DNA of 64,000 bases from Notospermus geniculatus. Lineage: Eukaryota > Nemertea > Pilidiophora > Heteronemertea > Lineidae. The position numbers and the translations under genes are program-made. The notes beneath the pieces were generated by a model. That model had not been told where the DNA came from, searched no databases, and saw only the letters and a program-made list of their open reading frames with translations. The stretch covers positions 49,098 through 113,097 of the forward strand of contig NMRB01001724.1 of NCBI GenBank assembly GCA_002633025.1, read 5' to 3'. The stretch's first letter is position 1. Each line of letters starts with the position of its first letter. Positions 23,201 to 33,888 of this stretch are shown here, in pieces.

Positions 23201-23665
23201 ACACTCCAGCAGATTACCAGACAACATGTGAGTAAATCAACCAAACCGTTGAACGTAGTCCAACATGTCAACGTCGAAGATGTCTCAGGCATTATCGAGT
23301 CCGTCACACAGACGGAAGAAGCAGTCCATTCACTCCAACAGATTCAGTCCATAAACATCGGCGGGACGGAATTACAGGTGATTGAGGAGACCCCGGACAA
23401 TCAAGACGTCGCTACGATCATTGATAACGTCATGTCACACGAGGCCGCGGAAGTCCTGCAGAGTCTGGCGTCGACTACACAGGATGGTAATGTCACCGTT
23501 GCCACATTCACAGATATTCCTAACTTCGCCATGGACGGCACAGCTACGCACGTCATTCACCACGATGCAGAGACCCAGGAATATATTTTGGTTCCTCTGA
23601 TACAAGCTGAAACGGGTGTCCAGGTCAAAACTGAAGAAGTTCAAGTTATCGCACAAGCTGAATGA
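20201..23665 (+). pseudogene. Second PRDM15 zinc-finger exon (copy B), a chimeric open frame without SET exons
   Basis: An open frame of 1154 codons from the first ATG at 20201. The first 28 codons are antisense FAM8A1 exon 3a and its intron, added by the duplication junction at 20284/20285. The rest equals PRDM15 residues from IQEGESFKC to the end, with all 23 fingers and the acidic tail intact. The GTP-rich linker, zinc knuckle and PR/SET exons are absent. Amino-acid changes relative to copy A cluster in the acidic linker before finger 3; changes in the finger array are almost all silent. It could be the 3' exon of a duplicate gene, an alternative last exon reached by long-range splicing, a fusion gene, or an unmerged allele. 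No promoter or acceptor was identified, so I call it a pseudogene with reservation. Confidence 0.75.
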
Positions 23666-23769
23666 AGGGCTCCTTATGGTTCACGAGAATAGATGCTTGA
23701 CTATTGGCTCAAAAAGGGTCACACCAAAGGGTGCCAACAAGTCGATGATGATGACAAAAATCACTCCTG

Positions 23770-23887
23770 GGGCCGTATTCTAGAAGCTTCCTTAAGTCTA
23801 AGGTTTACCTTTAGCTACTGTTTGCAGGGTAGAATACAAAGGATTAAAGTGGACCTTAGAGTTAAGGAGGCTTCTAGAATATGGGCC
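23770..23887. mobile_element. 118-bp foldback MITE, private to copy B
   Basis: The ends read GGGCCGTATTCTAGAAGC and its imperfect complement, flanked by CTG. The copy A empty site reads ATTCCTGATGATG at about 14638, a clean insertion. A likely 3-bp target duplication. Confidence 0.8.
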
Positions 23888-24071
23888 CTGATGATGTTCG
23901 GTGTGTTCAGTTATGTGTTCACTTTGTCACTGTTTATCAATGCATAAAGTTTGTATTTGAGTATATTATTTCACTTTAAAGTTAAGAATTCAAAAGTTTA
24001 TAAAATGAAGGGTTTGCTCATGAATTTTGAATGTGATTGTACCGGTTGACATGCGGTTTGCCGCTCTTGAT

Positions 24072-24362
24072 TACACTCCTCTCGCAGTGTTTTGTTTCGC
24101 TCCGTACCTACGCTTCACAAACTGCTGCTTCAAATGGCCGGTATTCTGCCGATTTACCGCCAGATGGCACCACTACTGTCCAACCAATCAGCACCCGCCA
24201 TCAGGCTGCAACTGAGCAAAATCCTAAAACACTTTCTCCAGCGCGGCAGCGGGAACAGTAGTGGTGCCATCTGGTGGTAAATCGGCAGAATACCGGCCAT
24301 TCGAAGCAGTGGTTTGTGAAGCGTAGGTATGGAGCGAAACAAAACACTGCGAGAGGAGTTTA
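24072..24362. mobile_element. Long-arm foldback element, about 290 bp, private to copy B
   Basis: Two arms of about 105 bp (24072-24180 and 24255-24362) are near-perfect reverse complements, starting TACACTCCTCTCGCAGTG, around a loop of about 75 bp. Copy A has no insert at the matching site near 14838. The flanks CTCTTGAT and CTCTTATG suggest a decayed 8-bp target duplication. Confidence 0.82.
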
Positions 24363-24733
24363 CTCTTATGATATGCAGTTTTGCACTCTTGTGCGGTTTC
24401 CACTGGCTCTGTGTTCATGACTCACAGTATCACAGATCAAGTTTGGTAAACTGAACAGAACAATGTAGGCATTGTGTGCGACTGTCAGTGAAAACAAACT
24501 GAGGAGGGCGGAAATTACTGAAGTGTATTCGGACCTTAAAGGGGCACAGTATTGCTTCTCTCTTCCCAGGGTATCCATGTATGCATTGTATTGTAATCAT
24601 ACATTTTCCAGTACTGGGGCAAAAGGCAAAACTATGGTGTTGGAGAATAATGCAGTCACTGCCGGTGGCGCCGGCTGTTGACAAAACGTGGCAATATAGT
24701 GGCCCTTTAATTGTGCAAACTAAAAAAATCCGC

Positions 24734-25021
24734 TCTTATTCTGCTTCCATTACAGAATTGCCGGGTTTAATAAATCCGGTTCTATTAAGTGCGGATCTAT
24801 TTAGCTCGGATAGCATAGCCGATCATACTCCAAGTCTCGATGCGGATAAATTTTGTAGTGGAATGGCAATAACACCGCATCTATTTGTAGTATTATGCTC
24901 GGCTACAGGTGGCTCCACGGTCGCTTGCGACTGTGCATGACCTATCCAAACTAAATAGATCCGCACTTAATAGAACCGGACTTATTAAACCCGGCAATTC
25001 TGTAATGGAAGCAGAACAAGA
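24734..25021. mobile_element. Second long-arm foldback element, about 288 bp, private to copy B
   Basis: Arms of about 80 bp starting TCTTATTCTGCTTCC pair with the right end GGAAGCAGAACAAGA with few mismatches. Absent from copy A, which has an unrelated MITE in the same interval. Confidence 0.82.
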
Positions 25022-25608
25022 CCGGCTTTTTTTGTAGTGGAAGCACAACTTATTTATATGATGGTTTGTAAATACTATTCTTCTGACACCAGTTAATGGT
25101 TGGAATTTGAAATAAATATTATTCTATATACATGTATGTTGGTGTTTTTCATTGCATATTTGCAAGTACATGTATACGAAGGATGAACCATTTCAAACCT
25201 TGTACAGAGGATGTCCATGTTGGCCCCAACAATTGCTGTATCTTGCCTTTTAGTACCCATTTACTGTGTCTGCGGTTGCACAGCCAGTGCAAGCCCCATG
25301 CATGTGTCCTCGATTCACCTAGCATGTGGTTGTTCAATTTTGTGTATCATCCTGGCCTACCATGTGTCTGAACAACAAGACAGAGAAATCCAGCAGTGTT
25401 CTGTCTCTGGGGGGGGGATCTGAGGGTGTTCTCAGAAAATTTTAAAATCTGAGTGTTCCGACCAATCCTGGGGAGATTTGTTGGTTACTTCGAGCCGGGG
25501 GGGGGGTCTGGATTATAGCCCCCACCCCAGTCCTGGTCCTCATCTGAGATTTGATGCTTGTTGATAGAACCCTGTACAAGAATGTGCGACAATAATTTGT
25601 AACAATCC

Positions 25609-25614
25609 TTTATT
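25609..25614 (-). terminator. Polyadenylation signal AATAAA of FAM8A1
   Basis: AATAAA on the minus strand, about 0.9 kb past the stop codon at 26534. It is kept in both copies of the duplication, and no coding frame intervenes. Confidence 0.55.
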
Positions 25615-26533
25615 ATTCAGTCAACAAAAAACATAGATTACAGTTTACAAAGCATATATCAAATTTTCGTATACATTGACATGTAGACCTACATGGATAC
25701 ATCATTCATTTCATTGGCAATGTAATGCTAGTGCTAATACCAGAAAAGGAAAACATTTGAAAGTTGTCACCGAATTCTGACAACATACAGGACATAGTTT
25801 CAGTACACACCATACTGCCATCTGGCATGTCCAGATGGTCCAGTTGGCTCCGGCCCGCCACTGCACACATCCTTTGTACGGCAGCACATGCACATGTGCA
25901 CATACATCAAGTGTTCATCTTCAGATTGAATTTAATTTGTACGTGTAGTCAACAATCAAGAAATCAGGCGCGGATCCAATGGGGAACGCACCCGGCGCAT
26001 GCCCCCCTTTGCCCTTTCGACCAACAAATCTTTAAAATAGACCGTGAAATTCTGAAATTTGGAGCAAATCATTGAAATTGACCGCAGATTTCAATGTATC
26101 TAGCAGGGTGCGCCCCCTCTTTCCCGAAATCCTGGATCCGTCCCTGCAAGAAATGATCATATTTTCTCAAAGATTTTTGGTGCTATACCGTTTTAGGGAC
26201 ACAGGCCTATCCCTCATCTGTGAATGTATTGTTATGTGTCACATTCGTACAACAGGCCCCGAAAAAATCGAGCTCTGGCTTCATATTCCAGAGCAACTAG
26301 TTTTGCTTACTTTTACAACAAGAACACAACAGGTCCTCCTGAATAAAACGTCCAGCCACGAAAAGTCCAGGGACAATGAGTTCCTTGGGACTAAATGTCA
26401 AGGGACGAAGAGTCCTAGGGGATAATCCAGGGACAAAAGGTCCTCAAACTTGTCCATTCACATCGGGTCAATCGATCTAAATCTTTCTCATGACGATTGA
26501 ACTTTCTGTCGTTAAAGTCATCACGGTTTCCAA

Positions 26534-29500
26534 TCATCGCTGTTGCCCGAGTAGCGGATCGTCGTTACTCTCGACGACAATACTGTTTGCGATGATGTCA
26601 TAAGCTGCTCGTCCGTGTGAGAAGAAAAGTGCCGTGAAACACATCGGGAATAGAAATGCTAGGGAGAAATTCTTGATCACAGATCGAACGAGTGCACTGA
26701 AAGAAAAGTACAAAGATGATGAATTGCTGACTGTTAATAATATTTGTGAGAGATCGAAACTTTGTTCTCAACACTTGCATCATTATGATGTCATGATTTG
26801 TATTGTATTTGATCTTTCCATCAGGGCCGAAACCATAGCATAATATTGGTCCTGGTTAAGTATGGAAGAGGCCATCTCAAGCTACTCATGTTCCTCACTG
26901 GGATGAGGTCTTCCACTTGCCCTTGCAAAGACAAGGTACAAGGCACCAAGGCTTACTGTCCCATGCGACGGACTGTAGACCACGGACGATTAATCTCACA
27001 TGGCCCGGGATTCCTACCCGGGACCCGCCGCTTGCGAAGCGGACGTGATAACCATAGGCTCATGACGTCATGATCACATAGTAGTGCATAGTAGTGCATT
27101 AATTCATTCAAGTATGCAAATACCATGAAAAGTACATTACTTACTTCCAGAATCCAATATTCTGAGCCGGGATAACCCTGACTTTATCGTTGGGCACTTC
27201 CATAACCTCTACACATGAGACAACGCACAAGCCCATCACTCGTTTTCCTGGAGTTGATCCTCCGATAGTTCGTACTCCATTCCGTAAACACAACGCCTGA
27301 AAAGAGTCATCCATATTAAAGACCTGTTTATGCACAGTCTGAACACGAATGCAAAAGCTTTGTCCTTTGTATTTGTATCAGATTTTTCTGTCAGGGCTGA
27401 AGCCACAGCATTATTGGTCCTGGTAAGTACGGAAGAGGCCATCTCAAGCTACTCATGTTCCTGTAATACTTGGATGGGGTCTATAACTTGCCCCTGCAAA
27501 TGCTCAAGGTACAAGGCACCACGTCCCATGTGACAGACTGAAGAGCCAGTGATGATTAATCCCATATGGCCCAGGATTCGAACCCGGGACCTACCGCTTG
27601 CTAAGCGGACGTGATAACCATTAGGCTGTCAGGGCTCTTTTGTTCTTACTTAGTTAGGACTGCCAGTTCTGGACAAAGTGCTCATCACTGTTATCGTGTC
27701 ATGTTTAAATAAATGCTAGACCGGCCTTCTAAACGAGTAGCAGCACACTCTCCATATCCAATGACATGCCAAGGCTGTGCCCAACCAGTTTCAAAAAGCG
27801 TGCTCAAATCCTGCGTTAGGAGTCTAGATATAAAAGACAATCTACTGGTATACCCAGAAGAAAACTGTCCATTCCTTAGACCATTCGCAATGTAACAGTA
27901 ACTTCAGGATTTTTAATCAATCAAAATAAATCGAAATAAAAATTGAAATTATACAACTCAGTCCTACAGCAAAAAGTCCTACAGAAATTTCAGTATCTGT
28001 AATTTACGTACAGTCCAGGTAATGAAAAGAAGTGACATAAAATATGGCACTAAACATGACAGACTAGAATAGGAACTAAAGCTAATTTTCGAATTACCTC
28101 ATAAATACTGGTGAAAATCCTATTGATAACCTCCACAATTACCACCTCAGTGGTTAGCGAGAGCATTTTATCTATATCTACTTCACCCTTGGTTATAAAC
28201 TGCTCCAAATCCAACGGCTGAAAGTCACTGCAACAATGGACGATAAGCGTCAGAATTTAGCAATGGCACTCACAAGATGGGTCGTCATACTCCAATAGTA
28301 TAAAGAGAGGGTGTTCGCACTTGGAATTAACTGAGGGCAAGAGTGGTGGTACGAGATGGAATTTCCTCCCAAGTTTTAAGACAAATTGACAACCCAAGGA
28401 CATCTCTTGCGTCTGACACCTCTGAGGTCCTGGGTTCAATTCCTGGTCGGACCCATGAATACGTGATACAGAGGGCCGCAATCTTGGACAGTGTGGCTTT
28501 CTCTGGGGCCTCTGGTTTCCTCCTACATGAAATACATGTATGCAGCACCCAATAGTGCATATACTTGGGGCCAATATTGAGGCAAGTTAGAGTTCACTGC
28601 TCTCGATTGAATATCAAGGAATTTAAAGAAAATACCCAATGACGGCACGAATAGATGAATATTTCTAGGACCAGAATTCATGCAACCAGTGAAGACTGCA
28701 ACATCCCCTCCCCCCCGACCTGGTGTATTTAAGATCAGTCCATACTGGTGCATTCTGTGTCCCCTCCCTCATCCAGCAACACAAATTTAAGAAGCCAGCC
28801 AGCTGTTGTACCAGTAAGCCACAGATCCACTGTCTGCACAAACAACAGCGTGAATGTGACTGAGCAGCGGTGAAGTGAAACACAACCATGCCCACATCCA
28901 AAAACAACAGCAATTGAAGAATGGTTTCTCCCACCACTTAACCCTGCATCCCAAGTCAAGTCATACAGTGTGTACCATACGCCGTATTCCTTCCACCCCA
29001 ATCAAGGCAATAACCCGTAATTCCAAATGCAAACAGCCATCATTCCCAAATTCTGAGAACTGGAAATAATCTCCCAAACTACCAGAGTCTGATAACCCAG
29101 GGCCCAGGAGGTTGTCAGGTGGTTTCAAGGAGTGCTCAGTACTACCATAACCAACTCAGAAATGCAAAGTTGCACTGCAGTACCCAAAGGGGCAAAATTC
29201 GATGTAATTTTTCAATTTTTAAGGTGCTGTAGGAATCAAATCAACTATATGTACAAACAGGCAGTGTTTATATGTCTCAAATGCAATATGTTTGGGGGAA
29301 AAACTAGCACTCCTGTCACCATATTGACAAAGTCCTGTAGAAGCTGATGGTCTACTACATGTATTTCAAAACAATTAATTACCTCATACCCACAGACTAT
29401 GAGTCTGAAGAGCAAAGCCCACACCAGCATCAGATATAGCTCTTCAAGTGAAGTCACGGGGTCAAAATCTTCAAAAAGAGGCAAATTATAATTCGGAATT

Positions 29501-30949
29501 CGACTGCAAAATAGAACAAGATGGCTGGGTGGTGACTTTGCAACATGAATATTTTTGCTTCACAGCTGTAAAGTTTTGTATGTTCCCCATCCGAGTGTTC
29601 CCCAACGATTGTCAGACAGGATAAGCTGCAACTGACAAAAGGGAACCACAGAGAAACGTGTCGATTTATCTGCCAGTGTTTCCCAAGCAATAAGGGGAAA
29701 CACTGACGTATAAGAACACTGGCAGATATCACACGTGTACTACCCGGTACTTCCAGACTTCCTCAGTTTTACAATGCGTTCTTCATTCTGCTGCTGAGTT
29801 GTTCCTGATGGACACTGGAAGTAGAGTCAGTCGATCTCTCTCTTGAGACACCTCCGCCAGGAGAATCTCTATGATGAAGGACCTCTCTACAGGGGTCCTT
29901 GAGAGAGAGATTCCACTGGACAAGACTTCCATACCCAGCAGATATCAGCTTATTCGCATCAGTGTTATTTACCTGATTGTCCCTGTATAATCAACTAAAA
30001 TACAAGTTACGCCAACTTTGATCAAGAGAAGAAGGAGGAAGTCAATAAATTCTGCAACAATTCGTTTCCAGATCGGTGGGATCTTGTATTCTTGGAATCC
30101 TGAAAAAATAATTTTGAAGATGGCAAAAATGATGATGTTACACTGCACAAAATCAAATAAAGAATTAGAAAATGTGACAGATGTGACCAAACTGCTGCTG
30201 CTGCTGCTGCTATCAGCAGTGACTTGTGCACACTCTGCCACTCATCACACCACATGCACATAAGGTAGCAGGCACGGATCCAACAAGTGGGGGCAGACCG
30301 TGCGCACACACACCCTTTCGGCCAACAAATCTGTAAAATAAGGCCTACGCCACGGTACCATCATCCATAGTTACCGCAACATTGATTCCGCACCTTGTGG
30401 CTGCTCCTGTTGCCTCCCCTGGCCTTGTCGAACCGGCATGCCATTTTGTTCTCGTCCAGTAAAACCCCGTCCTGCTGCAGCAGCGGCGCCACCGCGACCA
30501 ACTAGGGGAAAACTTCCACCTGCTGCTGAAACGGCTGCATTGGCATAGGCGTGTGAATACCCCATGGAATAAAAGGGGAAACTGGATACATAAAAATTGT
30601 TCATAGAAGTCCAGTAATAATACTGCCAAATCCATCCCTGAACTGCCTGCGCATATTCTGCAGCTGTTTGACAATCACTGTTGTTGTCAGGTCCAGCATG
30701 TCCATCACTTCCGGGTTTGTTTTGCGGTGTTTTTTCCGACTTCGCCCCAAATGACGAACCCCAGAATGCTGAATTGATATGTCCAAATATATGCCCATCT
30801 GTAGGGCTGTTAGTTTTCACCGATCCAGGCGGATCGTTGGTGTTAATCGGACTTTTTTCGTCCCTTTTTCGAAAACCCCCACCGGTTTCTGCCATTTCTT
30901 GTTGCTTTCTGTCGTGTCTAGACTGGTTCCCGTCGTTGCCGCTGCACAT
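26534..30949 (-). CDS. FAM8A1: FAM8A1, RDD-domain ER membrane protein, with alternative exons 3a and 3b
   Basis: In mammals FAM8A1 is an ER-membrane cofactor of the HRD1-HERP ubiquitin ligase complex in ER-associated degradation. Minus-strand coding exons: 1, 30949-30394; 2, 30099-29973; 3a, 29503-29383, or 3b, 28227-28098; 4, 27296-27145; 5, 26696-26534 (stop TGA). The frame closes to 372 residues with 3a or 375 with 3b. Exon 1 gives a polar N-terminus and the family block AEYAQAVQGWIWQYYYW. Exon 2 carries the first RDD membrane helix (WKRIVAEFIDFLLLLLIKVG). Exon 3 carries helix 2, exon 4 the GGSTPGKRVMGL motif, and exon 5 the last helix and HGRAAYDIIANSIVVES. The start is the first ATG of the frame; MAETGGG, 17 codons on, is an alternative. 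It is convergent with PRDM15. Exons 3a to 5 lie in the right-hand copy of the 9.3-kb duplication. Confidence 0.92.
26800..27075 (-). repeat. tRNA-derived SINE (family 1), copy B, first
   Basis: Counterpart of 17885-18155. Minus-strand tRNA-like head, B box GGTAGGAATCC, then the shared body. It lies in the intron between FAM8A1 exons 4 and 5. Confidence 0.75.
27366..27640 (-). repeat. tRNA-derived SINE (family 1), copy B, second
   Basis: The best preserved head in the window: GAGCCCTGACAGCC, TAATGGTTATCACG (A box), TTAGCAA anticodon-like loop and GGTTCGAATCC (B box) on the minus strand. It lies in the intron between FAM8A1 exons 3b and 4. Confidence 0.8.
28098..28227 (-). other. FAM8A1: Alternative exon 3b of FAM8A1 (mutually exclusive with 3a at 29383-29503)
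   Basis: A 130-nt exon with a TTGCAG acceptor and GAG/gtaatt donor. Like exon 3a, it completes a split AG|T codon after exon 2 and ends in phase 0 with IYE or GYE. It codes a different version of RDD helix 2 (LTTEVVIVEVINRIFTSIYE instead of LMLVWALLFRLIVCGYE). Placed after exon 3a it would read TGA at once. The exon is conserved in copy A at 19298-19427. Confidence 0.85.
28340..28570 (+). repeat. tRNA-derived SINE-like repeat (family 2), copy B
   Basis: B-box-like GGTTCAATTCC followed by a body with GGCTTTCTCTGG and GGTTTCCTCCTAC. It lies in the FAM8A1 intron between exons 3a and 3b. Confidence 0.5.
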
Positions 30950-32325
30950 TTTTGGCGCTCAGCTATACAACGACAGGTCCGGGGCACCATCTTGGGCCGG
31001 GATTCCGGCCGAATCTACTGCGCATCCTTGTTGCGCATACGTTCTGCGCAGGTATTTGCGCAATGTTTTGACCGTTTTACTAAATATAGAAAACGCACGT
31101 GGATCGCGTATGTCGTGTTTGAGAGCATGTATCAACGTGTATAAGCCCCAGGATAGTACCGGTATGCATGTAGCATGTGTGTTTGGACTGACCCTGCGGG
31201 ATAAGACACTGGGATAACAGGAGGCTGCCTTTGGGCTGTAGATTACGAGGTGAGTGGGTCACTTTCTCCTCCAGAAGGCATGCACACGACTACTTCCTCG
31301 ATGCCTTCTTCAGAGCCTCAATAGGCCCTAATGCGTACCCATTGCTGCTGCTGAATTGATTCCGGCGCCAAAGCAATCTCTATTTTATCGAGAACTGCAA
31401 AGTTTTATCGAATTTGTCATGGCAGTTGAGATTTTTAGTTTGGGCGCGATGTTTAACATGTAGGGGGTTTCCTTGTTGATGTTCTATAAATAACCTAGAA
31501 CTACGTCATTCGTGCATCCAAGATGGCACCCCGGACCTGTCTTTGTATAGCGGAACAGGAGCGCCAGCGGGTGGAGCGGCAAAGACGGGAACCAGTCTAT
31601 GTCGTGTCCTTATTGAAATCTCGCGAGATCTGCGTAGAGTAATTCTGAAGAACTTTTTCAGCGACTACGGCAAATTTCCTATACAGGGCGCACCAATAAA
31701 CACTCACTTTGATAATCATTGAACGGTAACACAAGACACAGGTAGTTTATTATTTTGTGAATGGAGAATCTCAGGCTTGTGGTATTAATTAGGGCTACTG
31801 ATATTTCTTTATTTCAAAGTGTGTTTCCATAGATTGTTTGATAAACGCAGATGTGACCGGGTTGTGATTTTCTGTCCCCTGTCGTCAAATCGCAACTTAC
31901 CAAGTTCTCAGACAAATAGTAGGCACAAAAAAGGCAAAAATGGTAGGCCTAGGCTCGGGGGGGGGCAAAAATGCATTAATTGCCCCCTCGGGAGGCAATG
32001 CCCCCCCCCCCCGACAAAAATCTAGCTACGGCCCTGCCAAATTTTGGTGACTCAAAGTGGCCAGGTTTTATTTATTTGATCGTACCGGCGGTATATTGGA
32101 ACTTGTCCAAATAAAAGGTGATTATGAAGCTGATCATGGAAAATTCGACAGATTAATGAGACACTGGTGAAATCCTGGCTTATCTTGTGACCCTGTGGAA
32201 AGCTTTAAGTTAGGGTTACAGAAAGTTCATCATAAAAATCTCCGCGGATTTTTGTCAGGATCACCATATTTTTTCATGACCTGTCCCGAGGCAGAAAACT
32301 CACCGAAAAATACGCGCACGTGCGC

Positions 32326-32382
32326 GAGCTATCTGCTGAGCAAATTACGGTCTCGAATGACTTTTTGCTCAGCAGATAGCTC
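32326..32382. repeat. Hairpin with an 18-bp stem
   Basis: GAGCTATCTGCTGAGCAAA pairs with TTGCTCAGCAGATAGCTC across a loop of about 19 bases. Perfect stem, unknown role. Confidence 0.7.
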
Positions 32383-33888
32383 CAGTGTGCGGCAGGCTTA
32401 ATAAGGGATTACTTGTCTGAGAACTCAAACATGTCAAAAGCCCTTTGAGGGATTGACCGGAAACCATTGAACACGTGATCAGGGCCGTGTAGCTTTTTGG
32501 TCCTCGGGGACAAGTTAAGTCTCTCGGGAGAGGGGGGGCATCAACTGTCCCCAGCCCCCCCCCCCCCCCCCNNNNNNNNNCCCCCCCCCGCTAAATACGG
32601 CCCTGCTGATGAAAACGTGCGCGAACCCCTTTCAGGGTAAAGCCTATCTCAAAACGATTTAGTTCACTGATTTCTTTCTTCATATTCATGACTTTTCACA
32701 AACTTTTGTAAATACTGTTGGTTAGTTCCGTTTTGGGGGGGGACATGTATTTTGTTTTTGCTTTTATTATATTCACATGTACGTATATGTATTTGGGGTT
32801 TTGGTAATTAGATGCACGATGCTCCCAATTTAAGGATGTATTGGGATACTATTAACGGTATTTTTCTCTGTATGTGTGCGGTATAATTTATTTTCTGTAT
32901 TTTCTGCATTTCCATTTACACGTGATCGGAGCCATGCTCTCCAAGTCACCCGATTTGCATGCGACCAGGAGGAGATTATAATCCCCTCCTGATGCGACAC
33001 CGCGGCGCGTTCAAGGATTTAAAACGATTGAAATCAGCCGCCTGTAAGTAATAATGAAGGGTCACATAAAGTTAGCATATAGGCCCTACTTCCTGCTGTG
33101 AAAATTCATAAGCCCCAGTCCGTCGGAGGTCGAGATGAAACGATGGGAATCACGCTACCGCACTAACACGTGGGTAAAGTAAACGTGACAGTAACCGGAC
33201 AGAGTAGGCCTATTTCAAAATTCTTTCGCAAAAAAATTGTTCACTGCGATCAAAAATGAAAAGTATGATGCCTGTAGCGGCAACGAAGACAAATCGATTG
33301 ATGTATGTTTCGTATAAAAGAAAATTTCAGGTTGATCGCTCAAAGCGTTCTCAAGATAATGAAACCGAATTCAAGATGGCCACCACAGCCGCCATCTTGG
33401 ATAATTTTGATCCAGGCGTTGCGGAGAATTGGCCATTAACTATCCGTCTTTATTGAAGTGGAATGAAGTAGTCTCATAGGTGACCAGAATTTTAAATGGC
33501 CAATTCCACCCACAATGGTCATTCGAAACCAAAATCCAGATGAATGTCACTAATTGAGTTGTACTTTTGATGTAAATATTGACACCCCCGCACCGCTTGG
33601 CAACAAGACAACAAACAAGAGTTTAGTTTGTTCCGTCGACACCAGGTGGAAACGGATTACTTCATTGACGGGATAACTGAGCGGTTTTCTTGGTAGCAGT
33701 GCGGCGTCAAAACACAGGTGTAATAGTGAAGAATATCCCCNGCCTAGGCCTATTTTGTAGCCTACATTTAAAAATATATGTGTGTAAGCCTGCTTTCAGT
33801 ACATGAACCCCTGCCTGTGTCAGTGTGTGGATTAACAATAATAACACCACATAAAAGCAGAAATCTCTGCAAAATCATTTAATTTTTA

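Larger units (their letters stand above)
23666..25608 (+). other. PRDM15-like 3' UTR and intergenic sequence, copy B
   Basis: Non-coding; aligns with 14315-16728 of copy A. Interrupted by three elements private to this copy, listed separately. No exon could be supported. Confidence 0.6.
10934..29430. repeat. 9.3-kb direct tandem segmental duplication (copy A 10934-20284, copy B 20285-29430)
   Basis: Each unit runs from codon IQEGESFKC of the PRDM15 zinc-finger exon, through its 3' UTR, the convergent FAM8A1 3' UTR and FAM8A1 exons 5, 4 and 3b, into exon 3a. The single novel junction at 20284/20285 joins antisense FAM8A1 exon 3a (ending CACCAGCAT) to the zinc-finger exon (ATCCAAGAGGG), with no filler. 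Outside the unit, PRDM15 SET exons exist only on the left and FAM8A1 exons 1-2 only on the right. The copies differ by scattered substitutions and by private insertions of MITEs. Confidence 0.93.

Noticed and set aside
20159-23665. A second complete PRDM15 gene
   Set aside because: No SET exons lie upstream within copy B; the sequence before 20285 is antisense FAM8A1, and the longest frame starts at TTG.
28098-29503. FAM8A1 exons 3a and 3b used together
   Set aside because: Phase 0 after 3a followed by TGACTTT of 3b gives an immediate stop, so serial inclusion does not give a protein.
33256-33456. 66-residue plus-strand frame
   Set aside because: No family resemblance or splice context, and similar CCATCTTGGA-type words recur in non-coding DNA.
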